From Panulirus ornatus (Eukaryota; Arthropoda; Malacostraca; Decapoda; Palinuridae): a DNA stretch of 64,000 bases. The notes under the pieces are model-generated. The model did no database searches. It saw only the letters and a program-made list of their open reading frames with translations, and was not told the origin of the DNA. This document shows positions 21,329 to 33,199 of this stretch, piece by piece; position 1 is the stretch's first letter; every line of letters begins with the position of its first letter. The stretch lies in the NCBI RefSeq assembly GCF_036320965.1, contig NC_092232.1, positions 54,370,982-54,434,981 on the forward strand, read 5' to 3'. The position numbers were made by a program, and so were the translations under genes.

Positions 21329-22390
21329 TTGTTTATGGATGGGGTTGTTAGGGAGGTGAATGCAAGAGTTTTGGAAAGAGGGGCAAGTATGAAGTCTGTT
21401 GGGGATGAGAGAGCTTGGGAAGTGAGTCAGTTGTTGTTCGCTGATGATACAGCGCTGGTGGCTGATTCATGTGAGAAACTGCAGAAGCTGGTGACTGAGT
21501 TTGGTAAAGTGTGTGGAAGAAGAAAGTTGAGAGTAAATGTGAATAAGAGCAAGGTTATTAGGTACAGTAGGGGTGAGGGTCAAGTCAATTGGGAGGTGAG
21601 TTTGAATGGAGAAAAACTGGAGGAAGTGAAGTGTTTTAGATATCTGGGAGTGGATCTGTCAGCGGATGGAACCATGGAAGCGGAAGTGGATCATAGGGTG
21701 GGGGAGGGGGCGAAAATTTTGGGAGCCTTGAAAAATGTGTGGAAGTCGAGAACATTATCTCGGAAAGCAAAAATGGGTATGTTTGAAGGAATAGTGGTTC
21801 CAACAATGTTGTATGGTTGCGAGGCGTGGGCTATGGATAGAGTTGTGCGCAGGAGGATGGATGTGCTGGAAATGAGATGTTTGAGGACAATGTGTGGTGT
21901 GAGGTGGTTTGATCGAGTAAGTAACGTAAGGGTAAGAGAGATGTGTGGAAATAAAAAGAGCGTGGTTGAGAGAGCAGAAGAGGGTGTTTTGAAATGGTTT
22001 GGGCACATGGAGAGAATGAGTGAGGAGAGATTGACCAAGAGGATATATGTGTCGGAGGTGGAGGGAACGAGGAGAAGAGGGAGACCAAATTGGAGGTGGA
22101 AAGATGGAGTGAAAAAGATTTTGTGTGATCGGGGCCTGAACATGCGGGAGGGTGAAAGGAGGGCAAGAATAGAGTGAATTGGAGTCATGTGGTATACCAG
22201 GGTTGACGTGCTGTCAGTGGATTGAAGCAGGGCATGTGAAGCGTCTGGGGTAAACCATGGAAAGCTGTGTAGGTATGTATATTTGCGTGTGTGGACGTAT
22301 GTATATACATGTGTATGGGGGTGGGTTGGGCCATTTCTTTCGTCTGTTTCCTTGCACTACCTCGCAAACGCGGGAGACAGCGACAAAGCC

Positions 22391-22400
<10 letters not shown>
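21329..22400 (+). mobile_element. RTE-like LINE, 5'-truncated, short-3'UTR subfamily
   Basis: Open from LFMDGVVREVNARV through an intact FADD box (QLLFADDTALVADS) to near 22,177. A 1-bp loss near 22,167 then shifts the last codons, and the short 3' UTR follows. Marker states are GEGQVN and DLSADG in place of VEGQVN and DLAADG; the same markers are found in the 3' half of the copy at 36,189-39,496. It begins at the same element position where the previous copy shows an extra T (20,222), so 20,225-21,328 and 21,329-22,400 form a tandem pair. Confidence 0.87.

Positions 22401-22462
<62 letters not shown>
22401..22462. repeat. (TA)n microsatellite
   Basis: About 28 TA units after the A-run of the preceding RTE copy. 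Confidence 0.95.
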
Positions 22463-22463
<1 letters not shown>

Positions 22464-22609
22464 CCCAGAGGACTGGGCCTTTGAGGGAATATTTTCACCT
22501 CTGTTCCTTCTTTTGGAAAATTAAAAAAACACGAGAGGGGAGGATTTTCAGCCCCTCTCTCCCTCCCCTTTCAGTCTCCTTCTACAACACGCAGGGAATA
22601 CATTGGAAG
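22463..22609 (-). mobile_element. Short non-autonomous RTE derivative, partial
   Basis: Reverse orientation. It covers the middle and most of the head but lacks the tail (cut at (TA)n) and the extreme 5' tip. Confidence 0.7.
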
Positions 22610-23565
22610 TTGTACTTTTGAATATATTAAAGAAAAGGGTACTTCAGTAATCAAATATCACTTAAAGGGATGGTTGAGGGGCTATATATTCATAGCTGGT
22701 AGTGTTCAAGTGGGTGGCAAATGGTGGATTTACTGAGACAAATGAGCAGGATTATGCATTTTCTTGGCTCTTCCGTAGACATCAAAAATATCTGTAGAAG
22801 GACTATTGGACAGCTCTTTTTTTTCTGATACAACTCTTTGCAGCAGGTGATGCCATTCATTATATTCCTTTGCTTTATGGAGTTGTGTTCTTTGTTAGGT
22901 TAATCTTTGTTTAGAGTGTCACTACTGCTTTTTTTAGATGATGAAAGGCTCTTAATGCTTTTGATGCTAATGATTGCATGGAATATGTTTCAACAACTGT
23001 TGCCTCTTTCTCAGCTTGTTTCAGAGGTTTGAGATCTAGATAGAAGCCTCTACATGGGACTCAGGCAACTCCACCACATCCACCTCTTGTACATCACTAA
23101 TTCTAATTTGTATGACTATCCAAACATTGTTGAGCAAACTGTTGATTCTCTCTCTTCAAATCCCTGAAAGTTTCTGATGCATTCAGGCCCACTTTTCTCT
23201 ATCACATCAGTCATGCTGGACCATGAAACTTCCTGCAAGATTTGTCAGTGTTGTCAGTGGCTTTGCCAAAATTCCCTTCCTGTTGGCTTGTTTTGTTCTT
23301 TTCCTTAAGTGGTGGGAGAAGGTGCAACATAAATTACAAGCCTTGAAAATTCCTATAGTTCCAATAGTAGTACTGTTAGGTGGAGGGGAGAATTAGCTAG
23401 ATGCATTCAGATAACTTGTTTTAATGGTGGTCCCTGCTAGTGCATTTTGGCACAAGATGTGAAAGTTCAGTTTTTTGTCTTTACAAATTTAGCATTTCCA
23501 AATTTATTGAATGTAATGTAAACTGAACAGTGCTGTTGAGGATGACATCAGTTGAATTTTTTTTT
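22610..23565. other. Low-copy sequence, no gene recognised
   Basis: No motif-bearing ORF. The next ~290 bp on the minus strand resemble an old LINE, so part of this block may be the rest of that element, but I cannot show it. Confidence 0.4.
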
Positions 23566-23860
23566 TTTTTCATTGGAGACTCTAGTCATAGACAAATGTC
23601 TATATCAAGGGCAGGCTTTAAGTGAAATATTGAGAAGTTAATAAGAGGGAAGAAGAAGAGGCAAAGCAAGGTATTTACAAATTTTGGACTCAGTGAAAAG
23701 CCTGCTTTTTAAAAAGTGCCAGGTAATGGTTATTGGGACAGACATGAGAGGGTAGAGAGTTTCAAAATTTCAAGGTGTCAGGAAAGAAACAGTTAGCAAA
23801 CTGTTGCACACTTGAGTTGCCAGTGGCCACAAAGTAATCGTGTGATGTAGTAGCTTGCTG
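23566..23860 (-). pseudogene. Old LINE fragment related to 7,640-8,170
   Basis: Nucleotide blocks around AGTCATAGACAAATGTCT and GGCAGGCTTTAAGTGAAATA, then an AAAAGCCTGCTTTTTAAAAAG stretch, align in order with 8,010-8,140. Coding frames are destroyed. It covers the region before the RT core. Confidence 0.4.
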
Positions 23861-24563
23861 AGTACTACAGCATATGAAAATTCACCTTCACATATGTTTT
23901 GAGTGAACAGTTCTTTTGTCATTCTTATTGAAATGAGCCCTTGTATAGCAACAGCTCATATAGAAATGTTTGGCAGTTATGATATTTGAGAATTAGGGTA
24001 TGCTCAGATGATAATATATAACCCCCCAGAGCTACATCTGACTTATAAAGAATTAATGATTTTAATCCACCATATGGCCAGTTCTTTTCCTTTAACCCTT
24101 CCATTGAGCTTATTACCCTAAAGTTGATGGATTTTTTTGTCATATTTTGTTGTAATTGACTTTTCTACACGGCCACCAACAAATTTTTGCACTTCTTAGA
24201 TGGTTGAATATAGTCTTCAGAACTCTAAGTTACCACGAGAAATTGACTTTGCTGCCATTTGCCAGTGGGACTGAAAACAATATGAGCTCAGAAACAGTAG
24301 TCATCTGATAACGCTGGTGCACCCTTGTGATCAAGAGTTTGTGTATTTTCATCGTATTTTCAATACACTATTGGTAAGTTATGGGCACCTTAACTTCCTC
24401 ATATACATTGGAAATATTTGTATCATCTATTAAGGGATATGACAGTGTACTTGAACAGGAAAATAATGGAATATTATGAGTGAAATGACATCATGCCTTT
24501 TTAATACCATGACATCCCTTAGTTGCACTTGTCCTTTGTGAATGATTTTTTCTTCCCTTCCAG

Positions 24564-24623
24564 CTCACTATACCTGGAAAGAAGAGGCCAGTAACACAAC
24601 AGAAGATTGAGGAATTGTCTTAG
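24564..24623 (+). CDS. Candidate terminal exon of an unknown gene
   Basis: A pyrimidine-rich tract ending TTCTTCCCTTCCAG precedes an open stretch of 19 codons (LTIPGKKRPVTQQKIEELS) and TAG, followed at once by AATAAA (24,624-24,629), a possible poly(A) signal. This combination fits the last exon of a plus-strand host gene whose upstream exons are not visible here. Such short signals also arise by chance in AT-rich DNA. I do not recognise the peptide. Confidence 0.3.
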   Translation, partial: LTIPGKKRPVTQQKIEELS

Positions 24624-24629
24624 AATAAA

Positions 24630-25074
24630 TTATATCCCTTTATACATCTAACTTTTCATTTTCTAGCCTAATTCTCTAATACTATATATATCTCATTATA
24701 CATTTAACTTTTTATTTTGTTGCCTAATGGTGTAATATGTGTACAGTATTTACAGTACAGATGGTCCCTTGCATGCCACAGTTTTGGCCTCCACATATGA
24801 GGCAAACCCCTCTCTCTTAAGCTCTCCTCAAATGAGGTCAACAGCCTTCTAAAGGTTAAACAGCAATATTACCTCCATTTTCCATCCCCATATGCGAAGA
24901 GAAAAAACATAGATATGTCTGTATTATACTTTTTTTAATGAAATACAAAAAATTATATATTTATTCAATTTTGGTGTGGTAGGGTATTGATTGAACAGGA
25001 TGGGGGTTATGCTGATGGCATGGAAGCTCCATATCTGAGGAAGCATACAATATGTATGAGTTTTTTCCAGTCAT
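24630..25074. other. Low-copy AT-rich spacer
   Basis: No ORF, motif or family repeat seen. It ends at the target-site duplication of the next RTE copy. Confidence 0.5.
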
Positions 25075-25085
25075 AATTTCATTCT
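25075..25085 (+). repeat. Target-site duplication, left
   Basis: AATTTCATTCT here recurs at 25,964-25,974 on the far side of the RTE copy. This 11-bp direct repeat marks a single retrotransposition event into non-microsatellite DNA. Confidence 0.75.
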
Positions 25086-25963
25086 TGGAAAGCAAAAATG
25101 GGTATGTTTGAAGGAATAGTGGGCTATAGATAGAGTTGTGTGGAGGAGGGTGGATGTGCTGGAAATGAGATGTTTAAGGACAATATGTGGTGTGAGGTGG
25201 TTTGATCAAGTAAGTAATGAAAGGGTAAGAGAGATGTGTGGTAATAAAAAGAGTGTGGTTGAGAGAGCAGAAGAGGGTGTTTTGAAGTGGTTTGGTCACA
25301 TGGAGAGAATGAATGAGGAAAGATTGACAAAGAGGATATATGTCAGAGGTGGAGGGAACGAGGAGAAGTGGGGGACCAAATTGGAGGTGGAAAGATGGAG
25401 TGAAAAAGATTTTGAGTGATCGGGGCCTGAACATGCAGGAGGATGAAAGGTGTGCAAGGAATAGAGTGAATTGGAACGATGTGGTATACCAGGGTCGATG
25501 TGCTGTCAGTGGATTGAACCAGGGCATGTGAAGCATCTGGGGTAAACCATGGAAAGTTTTGTGGGGCCTGGATGTGAAAAGGGAGCTGTGGTTTAGGTGC
25601 ATTATACAGGACAGCTAGAGACTGAGTGTCAACGAATGTGGCCTTTGTTGTCTTTTCCTAGCGCTACCTCGCACATATGCGGCTGGAGGGGGTTTTCATT
25701 TCATGTGTGGCGGGGTGGCGACGGGAATGAATAAGGGTAGACAGTATGAATTATGTACATGTGTATTTATGTATATGTCTGTGTGTGTATATATATGTAT
25801 ACTTTGAGATGTATAGGTATGTATATGTGCATGCGTGGACGTGTATGTATATACATGTGTGTGTGGGTGGGTTGGGCCATTCTTTCATCTGTTTCCTTGT
25901 GCTACCTTACTAACATGGGAGACAGCGACAAAGTATAATAAACATGAAAATAAATATAAAATA
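25086..25963 (+). mobile_element. RTE-like LINE, 5'-truncated, long-3'UTR subfamily, with TSD
   Basis: Starts at GGAAAGCAAAAATGGGTATG, has a ~30-bp internal deletion after GAATAGTGG, then covers the C-terminal ~120 codons and the long 3' UTR with A/TA-rich tail. A 2-bp loss near 25,343 shifts the frame. The C-terminal block is the serine form (ILSDRGL). Both ends are defined by the 11-bp duplication. Confidence 0.85.
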
Positions 25964-25974
25964 AATTTCATTCT
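25964..25974 (+). repeat. Target-site duplication, right
   Basis: Second copy of AATTTCATTCT, directly after the AAATAA-rich tail. Confidence 0.75.
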
Positions 25975-26298
25975 ATTGACCCCTTATCACAATACACAGA
26001 AAAAGGTTATTATTTCAAGGCATGCTTTCACACTATACATATACATACTTTTTACATTTCTTTTTCCAGTAAAACTCATTTTTTACATATACTTGTTTTT
26101 CATTTGTTTATTTGTAGTTTACACACGACTTTATTCAGATGGATAATTGAGTGAGTTCATTGTAATAAATTATCAGAACTCCCACCCCAAAAATCGTTTC
26201 TTTTATTTTGTAACTACCAACATTTAACATCAACCCAGATGTTTTATTTTTATCTTTTGCAGCTGTAGCAGTAGGCTGGTAGAGACTGTTTATTTATT
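25975..26298. other. Low-copy spacer
   Basis: AT-rich. No recognisable gene or repeat. Confidence 0.45.
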
Positions 26299-26408
26299 GT
26301 TTATTATACTTAATCGCAGTTTCCTGCGTCAGCAAGGTAGCGCTAGGAAACAAACGAAGAATGGCCCATCCACTCATATACACATATGTATACATATATG
26401 CCCATACA

Positions 26409-26437
<29 letters not shown>
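26299..26437 (-). mobile_element. RTE 3' tail fragment and (TA)n
   Basis: Reverse complement of the RTE tail (GGTAGCGCTAGGAAACA) and the CATATA-rich part of the 3' UTR, passing into (TA)n. No coding sequence. Confidence 0.7.
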
Positions 26438-26443
<6 letters not shown>

Positions 26444-26678
26444 GGGGATAGGGGAGAAAGAATACTTCCCACGTATTCCCTGCGTGTCGTAGAAGGCGAC
26501 TAAAAGGGGAGGGAGCGGGTGGCTGGAAATCCTCTCCTCTCATTTTTTTTTTTGATTTTCCAAATGAAGGAACAGAGAAGGGGGCCAGGTGAGGATTTTC
26601 CCTCTAAGGCCCAGTCCTCTGTTCTTAACGCTACCTCGCAAACGCGGGAAATGGCGAATAGTATGAAAAAAAAAAAAA
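26438..26678 (+). mobile_element. Short non-autonomous RTE derivative
   Basis: Complete plus-oriented copy from ATCCCTGGGGAT to GGCGAATAGTATGA and an A-run, with (TA)n on both sides. The middle hairpin keeps GGGGCC...GGCCC. Confidence 0.82.
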
Positions 26679-26679
26679 T

Positions 26680-26756
<77 letters not shown>
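26679..26756. repeat. (TA)n microsatellite
   Basis: About 38 TA units with one ATAAAT interruption, between two short elements in opposite orientation. Confidence 0.95.
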
Positions 26757-26759
<3 letters not shown>

Positions 26760-26892
26760 CTTTCTTTTCTTTTAAACTATTCGCCATTTCCCGCGTTAGC
26801 GAGGTAGCGTTAAGAACAGAGGACTGGGCCTTTTTTGGAATATCCTCACCTGGCCCCCTTCTCTGTTCCTTCTTTTGGAAAAAAAAAAAAAG
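26757..26892 (-). mobile_element. Short non-autonomous RTE derivative, 3' half only
   Basis: Reverse orientation. The tail and middle hairpin are present. It breaks at the internal A-run, after which (TA)n begins. Confidence 0.75.
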
Positions 26893-26902
26893 TATATATA
26901 TA

Positions 26903-26972
<70 letters not shown>
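26893..26972. repeat. (TA)n microsatellite
   Basis: Long TA tract with one TTA phase break, then T-run. It forms the tail of the following minus-strand RTE copy. Confidence 0.95.
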
Positions 26973-29218
26973 GCTTTGTTGCTGTCTCCCGCGTTTGTGA
27001 GGTAGCGCAAGGAAACAGACGAAAGAAATGGCCCAATCCTTCCCCATACACATGTATATACATACGTCCACACACGCAAATATACATACCTACACAGCTT
27101 TCCATGGTTTACCCCAGATCGCTTCACATGCCCTGATTCAATCTACTGACAGCACGTCAACCCCGGTATACCACATCGACTCCAATTCACTCTATTCCTT
27201 GCCCTCCTTTCACCCTCCTGCATGTTCAGGCCCCTGATCACACAAAATCTTTTTCACTCCATCTTTCCACCTCCAATTTGGTCTCCCTCTTCTCCTCGTT
27301 CCCTCCACCTCCGACACATATATCCTCTTGGTCAATCTTTCCTCACTCATTCTCTCCATGTGACCAAACCATTTCAAAACACCATCTTCTGCTCTCTCAA
27401 CCACGCTCTTTTTATTTCCACACATCTCTCTTACCCTTACGTTACTTACTCGATCAAACCACCTCACACCACACATTGTCCTTAAACATCTCATTTCCAG
27501 CACATCCATCCTCCTGCGCACAACTCTATCCATAGCCCACGCCTCGCAACCATACAACATTGTTGGAACCACTATTCCTTCAAACATACCCATTTTTGCT
27601 TTCCGAGATAATGTTCTCGACTTCCACGCATTCTTCAAGGCTCCCAGAATTTTCGCCCCCTCCCCCACCCTATGATCCACTTCCACTTCCATGGTTCCAT
27701 CCGCTGCCAGATCCACTCCCAGATATCTAAAACACTTTACTTCCTCCAGTTTTTCTCCATTCAAACTTACCTCCCAATTGACTTGACCCTCAACCCTACT
27801 GTACCTAATAACCTTGCTCTTATTCACATTTACTCTTAACTTTCTTCTTTCACACACTTTACCAAACTCAGTCACCAGCTTCTGCAGTTTCTCACATGAA
27901 TCAGCCACCAGTGCTGTATTATCAGTGAACAACAACTGACTCACTTCCCAAGCTCTCTCATCCCCAACAGACTTCATACTTGCCCCTCTTTCCAAAACTC
28001 TTGCATTCACCTCCCTAACAACCCCATCCATAAACAAATTAAACAACCATGGAGACATCACACACCCCTGCCACAAACCTACATTCACTGAGAACCAATC
28101 ACTTTCCTCTCTTCCTACACGTACACGTGCCTTACATCCTCGATAAAAACTTTTCACTGCTTCTAACAACTTGCCTCCCACACCATATATTCTTAATACC
28201 TTCCACAGAGCATCTCTATCAACTCTATCATATGCCTTCTCCAGATCCATAAATGCTACATACAAATCCATTTGCTTTTCTAAGTATTTCTCACATACAT
28301 TCTTCAAAGCAAACACCTGATCCACACATCCTCTAATACTTCTGAAACCACACTGCTCTTCCCCAATCTGATGCTCTGTACGTGCCTTCACCCTCTCAAT
28401 CAATACCCTCCCATATAATTTACCAGGAATACTCAACAAACTTATACCTCTGTGATTTGAGCACTCACTCGTATCCCCTTTGCCTTTGTACAATGGCACT
28501 ATGCAAGCATTTTGCCAATCCTCAGGCACCTCACCATGAGTCATACATACATTAAATAACCTTACCAACCAGTCAATGATACAGTCACCCCCTTTTTTGA
28601 TAAATTCCACTGCAATACCATCCAAACCTGCTGCCTTGCCGGCTTTCATCTTCCGCAAAGCTTTTACTACCTCTTCTCTGTTTACCAAATCATTTTCCCT
28701 AACCCTCTCACTTTGCACACCACCTCGACCAAAACACCCTATATCTGCCACTCTATCATCAAACACATTCAACAAACCTTCAAAATACTCACTCCATCTC
28801 CTTCTCACATCACCACGACTTGTTATCACTTCCCTATTTGCGCCCTTCACTGAAGTTCCCTTTTGCTCCCTTGTCTTACGCACTTTATTTACCTCCCTCC
28901 AGAACATCTTTTTATTCTCCGTAAAATTTAATGATACTCTCTCACCCCAACTCTCATTTGCCCTCTTTTTCACCTCTTGCACCTTTCTCTTGACCTCCTG
29001 TCTCTTTCTTTTATACATCTCCCACTCAATTGCATTTTTTCCCTGCAAAAATCGTCCAAATGCCTCTCTCTTCTCTTTCACTAATAAGCTTACTTCTTCA
29101 TCCCACCACTCACTACCCTTTCTAATCAACCCACCTCCCACTCTTCTCATGCCACAAGCATCTTTTGCGCAATCCATCACTGATTCCCTAAATACATCCC
29201 ATTCCTCTCCCATTAATG
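26973..29218 (-). mobile_element. RTE-like LINE, 5'-truncated, long open frame, short-3'UTR subfamily
   Basis: Coding sequence runs from EEWDVFRESVMD (29,218) to the native stop at 27,157. Only one 1-bp insertion near 27,233 disturbs the last ~25 codons; the rest, about 660 codons, is free of stops. All RT blocks are present: GLDGIAVEF, NHRGISLLS, QCGFRSIRG, FMDLEKAYDRVD, GLWQGCVMSPWLF, FTDNTALVADS. Motif C reads FTDN in place of FADD, so the second catalytic Asp is Asn and activity is unlikely. The endonuclease is absent. C-terminal block is the cysteine form. The 5' end joins (TA)n of the next chained element. Confidence 0.88.
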
Positions 29219-29240
29219 CTATATATATATATTTTTTTAT
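29219..29240. repeat. Short (TA)n and T-run junction
   Basis: Tail of the next minus-strand copy, placed directly against the truncated 5' end of the previous one. Confidence 0.9.
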
Positions 29241-32005
29241 TATTATACTTTGTCGCTGTCTCCCGCGTTTGCGAGGTAGCGCAAGGAAACAGATGAAAGA
29301 AATGGCCCAACCCCCCCCCCATACACATGTATATACATACGTCCACACACGCAAATATACATACCTACACAGCTTTCCATGGTTTACCCCAGACGCTTCA
29401 CATGCCCTGCTTCAATCCACTGACAGCACGTCAACCCCAGTATACCACATCGCTCCAATTCACTCTATTCCTTGCCCTCCTTTCACCCTCCTGCATGTTC
29501 AGGCCCCGATCACACAAAATCTTTTTCACTCCATCTTTCCACCTCCAATTTGGTCTCCCTCTTCTCCTTGTTCCCTCCACCTCCGACACATATATCCTCT
29601 TGGTCAATCTTTCCTCACTCATCCTCTCCATGTGCCCAAACCACTTCAAAACACCCTCTTCTGCTCTCTCAACCACGCTCTTTTTATTTCCACACATCTC
29701 TCTTACCCTTACGTTACTCACTCGATCAAACCACCTCACACCACACATTGTCCTCAAACATCTCATTTCCAGCACATCCATCCTCCTGCGCACAACTCTA
29801 TCCATAGCCCACGCCTCGCAACCATACAACATTGTTGGAACCACTATTCCTTCAAACATACCCATTTTTGCTTTCCGAGATAATGTTCTCGACTTCCACA
29901 CATTCTTCAAGGCCCCCAGGATTTTCGCCCCCTCCCCCACCCTATGATCCACTTCCGCTTCCATGGTTCCATCCGCTGCCAGATCCACTCCCAGATATCT
30001 AAAACACTTCACTTCCTCCAGTTTTTCTCCATTCAAACTCACCTCCCAATTGACTTGACCCTCAACCCTACTGTACCTAATAACCTTGCTCTTATTCACA
30101 TTTACTCTTAACTTTCTTCTTCCACACACTTTACCAAACTCAGTCACCAGCTTCTGCAGTTTCTCACATGAATCAGCCACCAGCGCTGTATCATCAGCGA
30201 ACAACAACTGACTCACTTCCCAAGCTCTCTCATCCCCAACAGACTTCATACTTGCCCCTCTTCCAAAACTCTTGCATTACCCCCCTAAACCCACCCATAA
30301 ACAAATTAAACAACCTGGAGAATCACACCCCCCTCCCGCAAACCTACTTTAACTGAGAACCAAATACTTTCCTCTTCCTCACTACACATGCCTTTCACCC
30401 CGAAAAAACTTTACTGCTTCTAACAACTTTCCTCCCCCACCCATTAAATTTTAATACCCTTTCCCAGAGCTCCTTCAAAAATTATCATATGCTTTCCAGA
30501 TCCATAAATGCTACTACAAATCCATTTTCTTTTCTAAGTATTCTCACAACTTCTTTAAAACAAACACCCGATCCAACATCCCCCCCACTTCTGAAACCAC
30601 ATGCTCTTCCCCCAAATTTTGTTGTCGCCCTTTACCCTCTCAAAAAATTTTCCCCCCCCATATAATTTACCCGGAATACTCAAAAAAAAACTTATACCCC
30701 TTATTTGGCACTCACTTTCCCTTTGCCTTTGTAAAGGCACTTGGGGCCCCCTTTTTTTTTTTCCTTTTTGCACCTTTTTCTTGACCCCCTTCTCTTTTTT
30801 TTTAAACATTTTCCCACTCAATTTCATTTTTTCCCCGCAAAAAAAAAAACGGGCCTTTTCCTCTCTCTTCTCTTTTCCCCAATACTCTTACTTCTTCAAA
30901 CCCACCTTTACTTCCCTTTCTAATTTAACCCAACCCTTTCCCCCTCTTCTCATGCCACAAGCAAACTTTTGCGCAATCCTCATGATTCCCTAAATTTCAT
31001 CCCATTCCCCCCACCCCCCCTTACTTCCCTTGTTTACCTTTTTCCATTCTGTAATCAGTCTCTCCCAGGCTTTTTTCCAAAAGGTCTCCTTCTCAAGCTC
31101 ACTTACTTCCCCCACCCCCTTTACCCCCCATTCCCCTTTCCTTTTTTTTGAAAAACCCCTACAAAACTTAAACCCTTTGCCTCCCAAGAAATGATAGACT
31201 TTCCCCCAGTTGCACCCCTCGCACATTAAATTTCCCAAAAATCTCTCCTTTGCACGCTTAAATTAACAGTAATCCCAAAAACGCTCTCTCGCCCTCTTCC
31301 TACTTACTAAGTTTTACTTTTGTATATTCGTTTTTTTTAAACCCGGGATTCCCAATTAAACGTCCTTTTTTAAACCAAAATAAATCTACAAGCTTTTTCC
31401 CATTTTAAATTTTCAACACTGAAAAACCCCATGTTACCAATTATTCCCCCAAAATGCCCCATTACTCCCTTTGCATTCAAATCACCCATCCTTTCACCCG
31501 GGGCTGTGCATCAAAACCCTTAAAACACTCTTCAGCCCGCTTTCCCAAAAAAACTTTCCCTCTCTTGATCTTTCTTTCATGCCCCGGTGCAAAATGCCCC
31601 AAAAATTACCCCCCCCCCTCTCCATCAACTTTAGTTTTTTCCCATATTAATGGAATTTTTCTTTCTTACCCTCTATCACATACTTTCCCCCAATCCTTTT
31701 TTAGGGGTATTGTACTCCTTTTCCCCTTTTTCTTGTCCCCTCACTAACCCGGGCTTTTTCTCCCCGAATTCCCAATCCCCTCTTCCCCCTTTTCCCCCTT
31801 TAGCTTCGTTTCCTCAGGCCAAAAAAAAACCGGGTTTCCCTTTTCCCCAAAACCCTTCTACCCATCTCTCCTTTTTTCACATTTGGTTACCTCCCACACA
31901 TTTAGGCACCCCACTCTGAGCCTTCGGGGAGGTTTTGAGCACTTTCCCCGGGGACTCTTTCTTCTGTTTCCCCTTTTTAGAAAGGGTTTTACCCAAAGGG
32001 GGGGA
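29241..32005 (-). mobile_element. RTE-like LINE, near full length, 5' two-thirds poorly read
   Basis: 29,241-30,262 is clean: short 3' UTR, native stop at 29,431, then an open frame back to MKSVGDERAW with an intact FADD box. From 30,263 the same element continues through RT, linker and endonuclease to the 5' head (GCCTTCGGGGAGGTTTTGAG region near 31,920), but with constant homopolymer gains and losses and missing bases. This is best explained by uncorrected sequence and not by mutation, because it starts abruptly inside a nearly undecayed element. Coding state of the 5' part cannot be judged. Confidence 0.7.
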
Positions 32006-33190
32006 GGATTTCTGGAACCGATAATTAAATTTTAATATTATTTATTATAAAATATTTAATTTTTTATATATATTTATATATTAATATTTTTATTTATATA
32101 TTATATATTTTCTTTCTTTTTTAAAAATATTCGCCCTTTCCCGATTGGGGTAGGTTTGCGGGTTTAAAAAACAGAGGAATGGGCCCGAGGGGTACCCCCA
32201 CCTGGCCCCCAAATTTTCGGGTTTCCCTTTTTTTGGAATTTAAAAAAAAAATTTAGAGGGGAGGATTTCCGCCCCCCCCTTTTCCCTTTCCCCCTTTTAG
32301 TCGGGTTCTTACGCACGCGGGAAAAAAGTGGGAAAATATTCTTTTTCCCCATCCCCCGGGATAATATATTATTTATTTTTTATTTTTATATATAATTTTT
32401 TATATTATATATATTTTTTTTTTTTTTTTTCATTCGGGTTCGCCAAATTTCCCCCATTTGCGAGGGTAGCGTTAAGAACAGGGGATGGGCCCTTTGAGGG
32501 AAAAACCTCCCGGGGCCCCCCCCTCTGTTTTCCCTTTTGGAAAATTTTAAAAAAAAAAGAGAGGGGGGGGGATTTTCCCGCCACCCCCTCCCCCCCCTTT
32601 TAGTCGGCCCTTTTACGACATGCAGGGAATAGTGGGAAATTTTTTTTCTCCCCTTCCCCAGGGATAGGTTAGGTTTGATTAGGTTTAGGTTAAGGTTTTT
32701 GGTTATAAAATTTATATGTAGGTATGTTTATTTGCGATTTCCCTTTTTGGGGTGTATGTATATACATGTGTATGGGGGGGGGGGTGGGGGCCCTTTCTTT
32801 TTGTTAGTTTCCCTTTTGCCTTTCCCCGCAAACGTGGGAGACCCGGGGGCAAAAAAAAAAATATATTATATTATATATTTATAATAATTTTTTATATAAA
32901 AATATAAAATATTTTTTTTTTTTTTTTTTCTACGATTGGCCCTTTCCCCCATTTGCGATAGGTTGGTAAGGAAAAAAGGGCTGGGGCCCTTTGAGGGAAA
33001 ATTTTCACCCGGCCCCCCTTTTCTGTTCCCTTTTTTTTGGAAAATTTAAAAAAAAAAAAAAAAAAGAGAGGGGGGGGATTTCCAGGCCCCCCCGCCCCCC
33101 CTCCCCTTTTAGTCCCTTTTTAAAAACCCCGGGAATACGTGGGAAGTATTTTTTTCTCCCCTATCCCCAGGGGTTTTAAAATATTTTATA
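32006..33190 (-). mobile_element. Short non-autonomous RTE derivatives and a tail fragment, poorly read
   Basis: Three reverse-oriented short-element copies can be followed (about 32,108-32,366, 32,412-32,667 and 32,922-33,176), each with a tail, an A-run and a CCCC...GGGATA head, separated by broken TA tracts. A plus-oriented RTE 3' UTR piece lies at about 32,690-32,865. Homopolymers are distorted throughout. A TTAGG-like stretch sits at 32,665-32,704. Confidence 0.6.
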
Positions 33191-33199
33191 TATATATTT

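Noticed and set aside
26757..27160. Regularly spaced repeats that might be read as a CRISPR array
   Set aside because: The genome is clearly eukaryotic, and the repeats are microsatellites and retroelement ends without unique spacers of even length.
28576..29883. Long antisense ORF (435 codons) across the RTE coding region and tail; similar antisense ORFs at 18,912-19,625 and 50,392-51,195
   Set aside because: The RTE sense strand is purine-rich, so its complement has few stops. The antisense proteins are low-complexity S/P/L/F-rich and lack domain motifs, and the sense strand carries clear endonuclease/RT motifs.
29323..29947. Plus-strand ORF of 206 codons over an RTE 3' region
   Set aside because: Complement of the RTE C-terminal coding sequence and tail; a shadow frame repeated at every copy.
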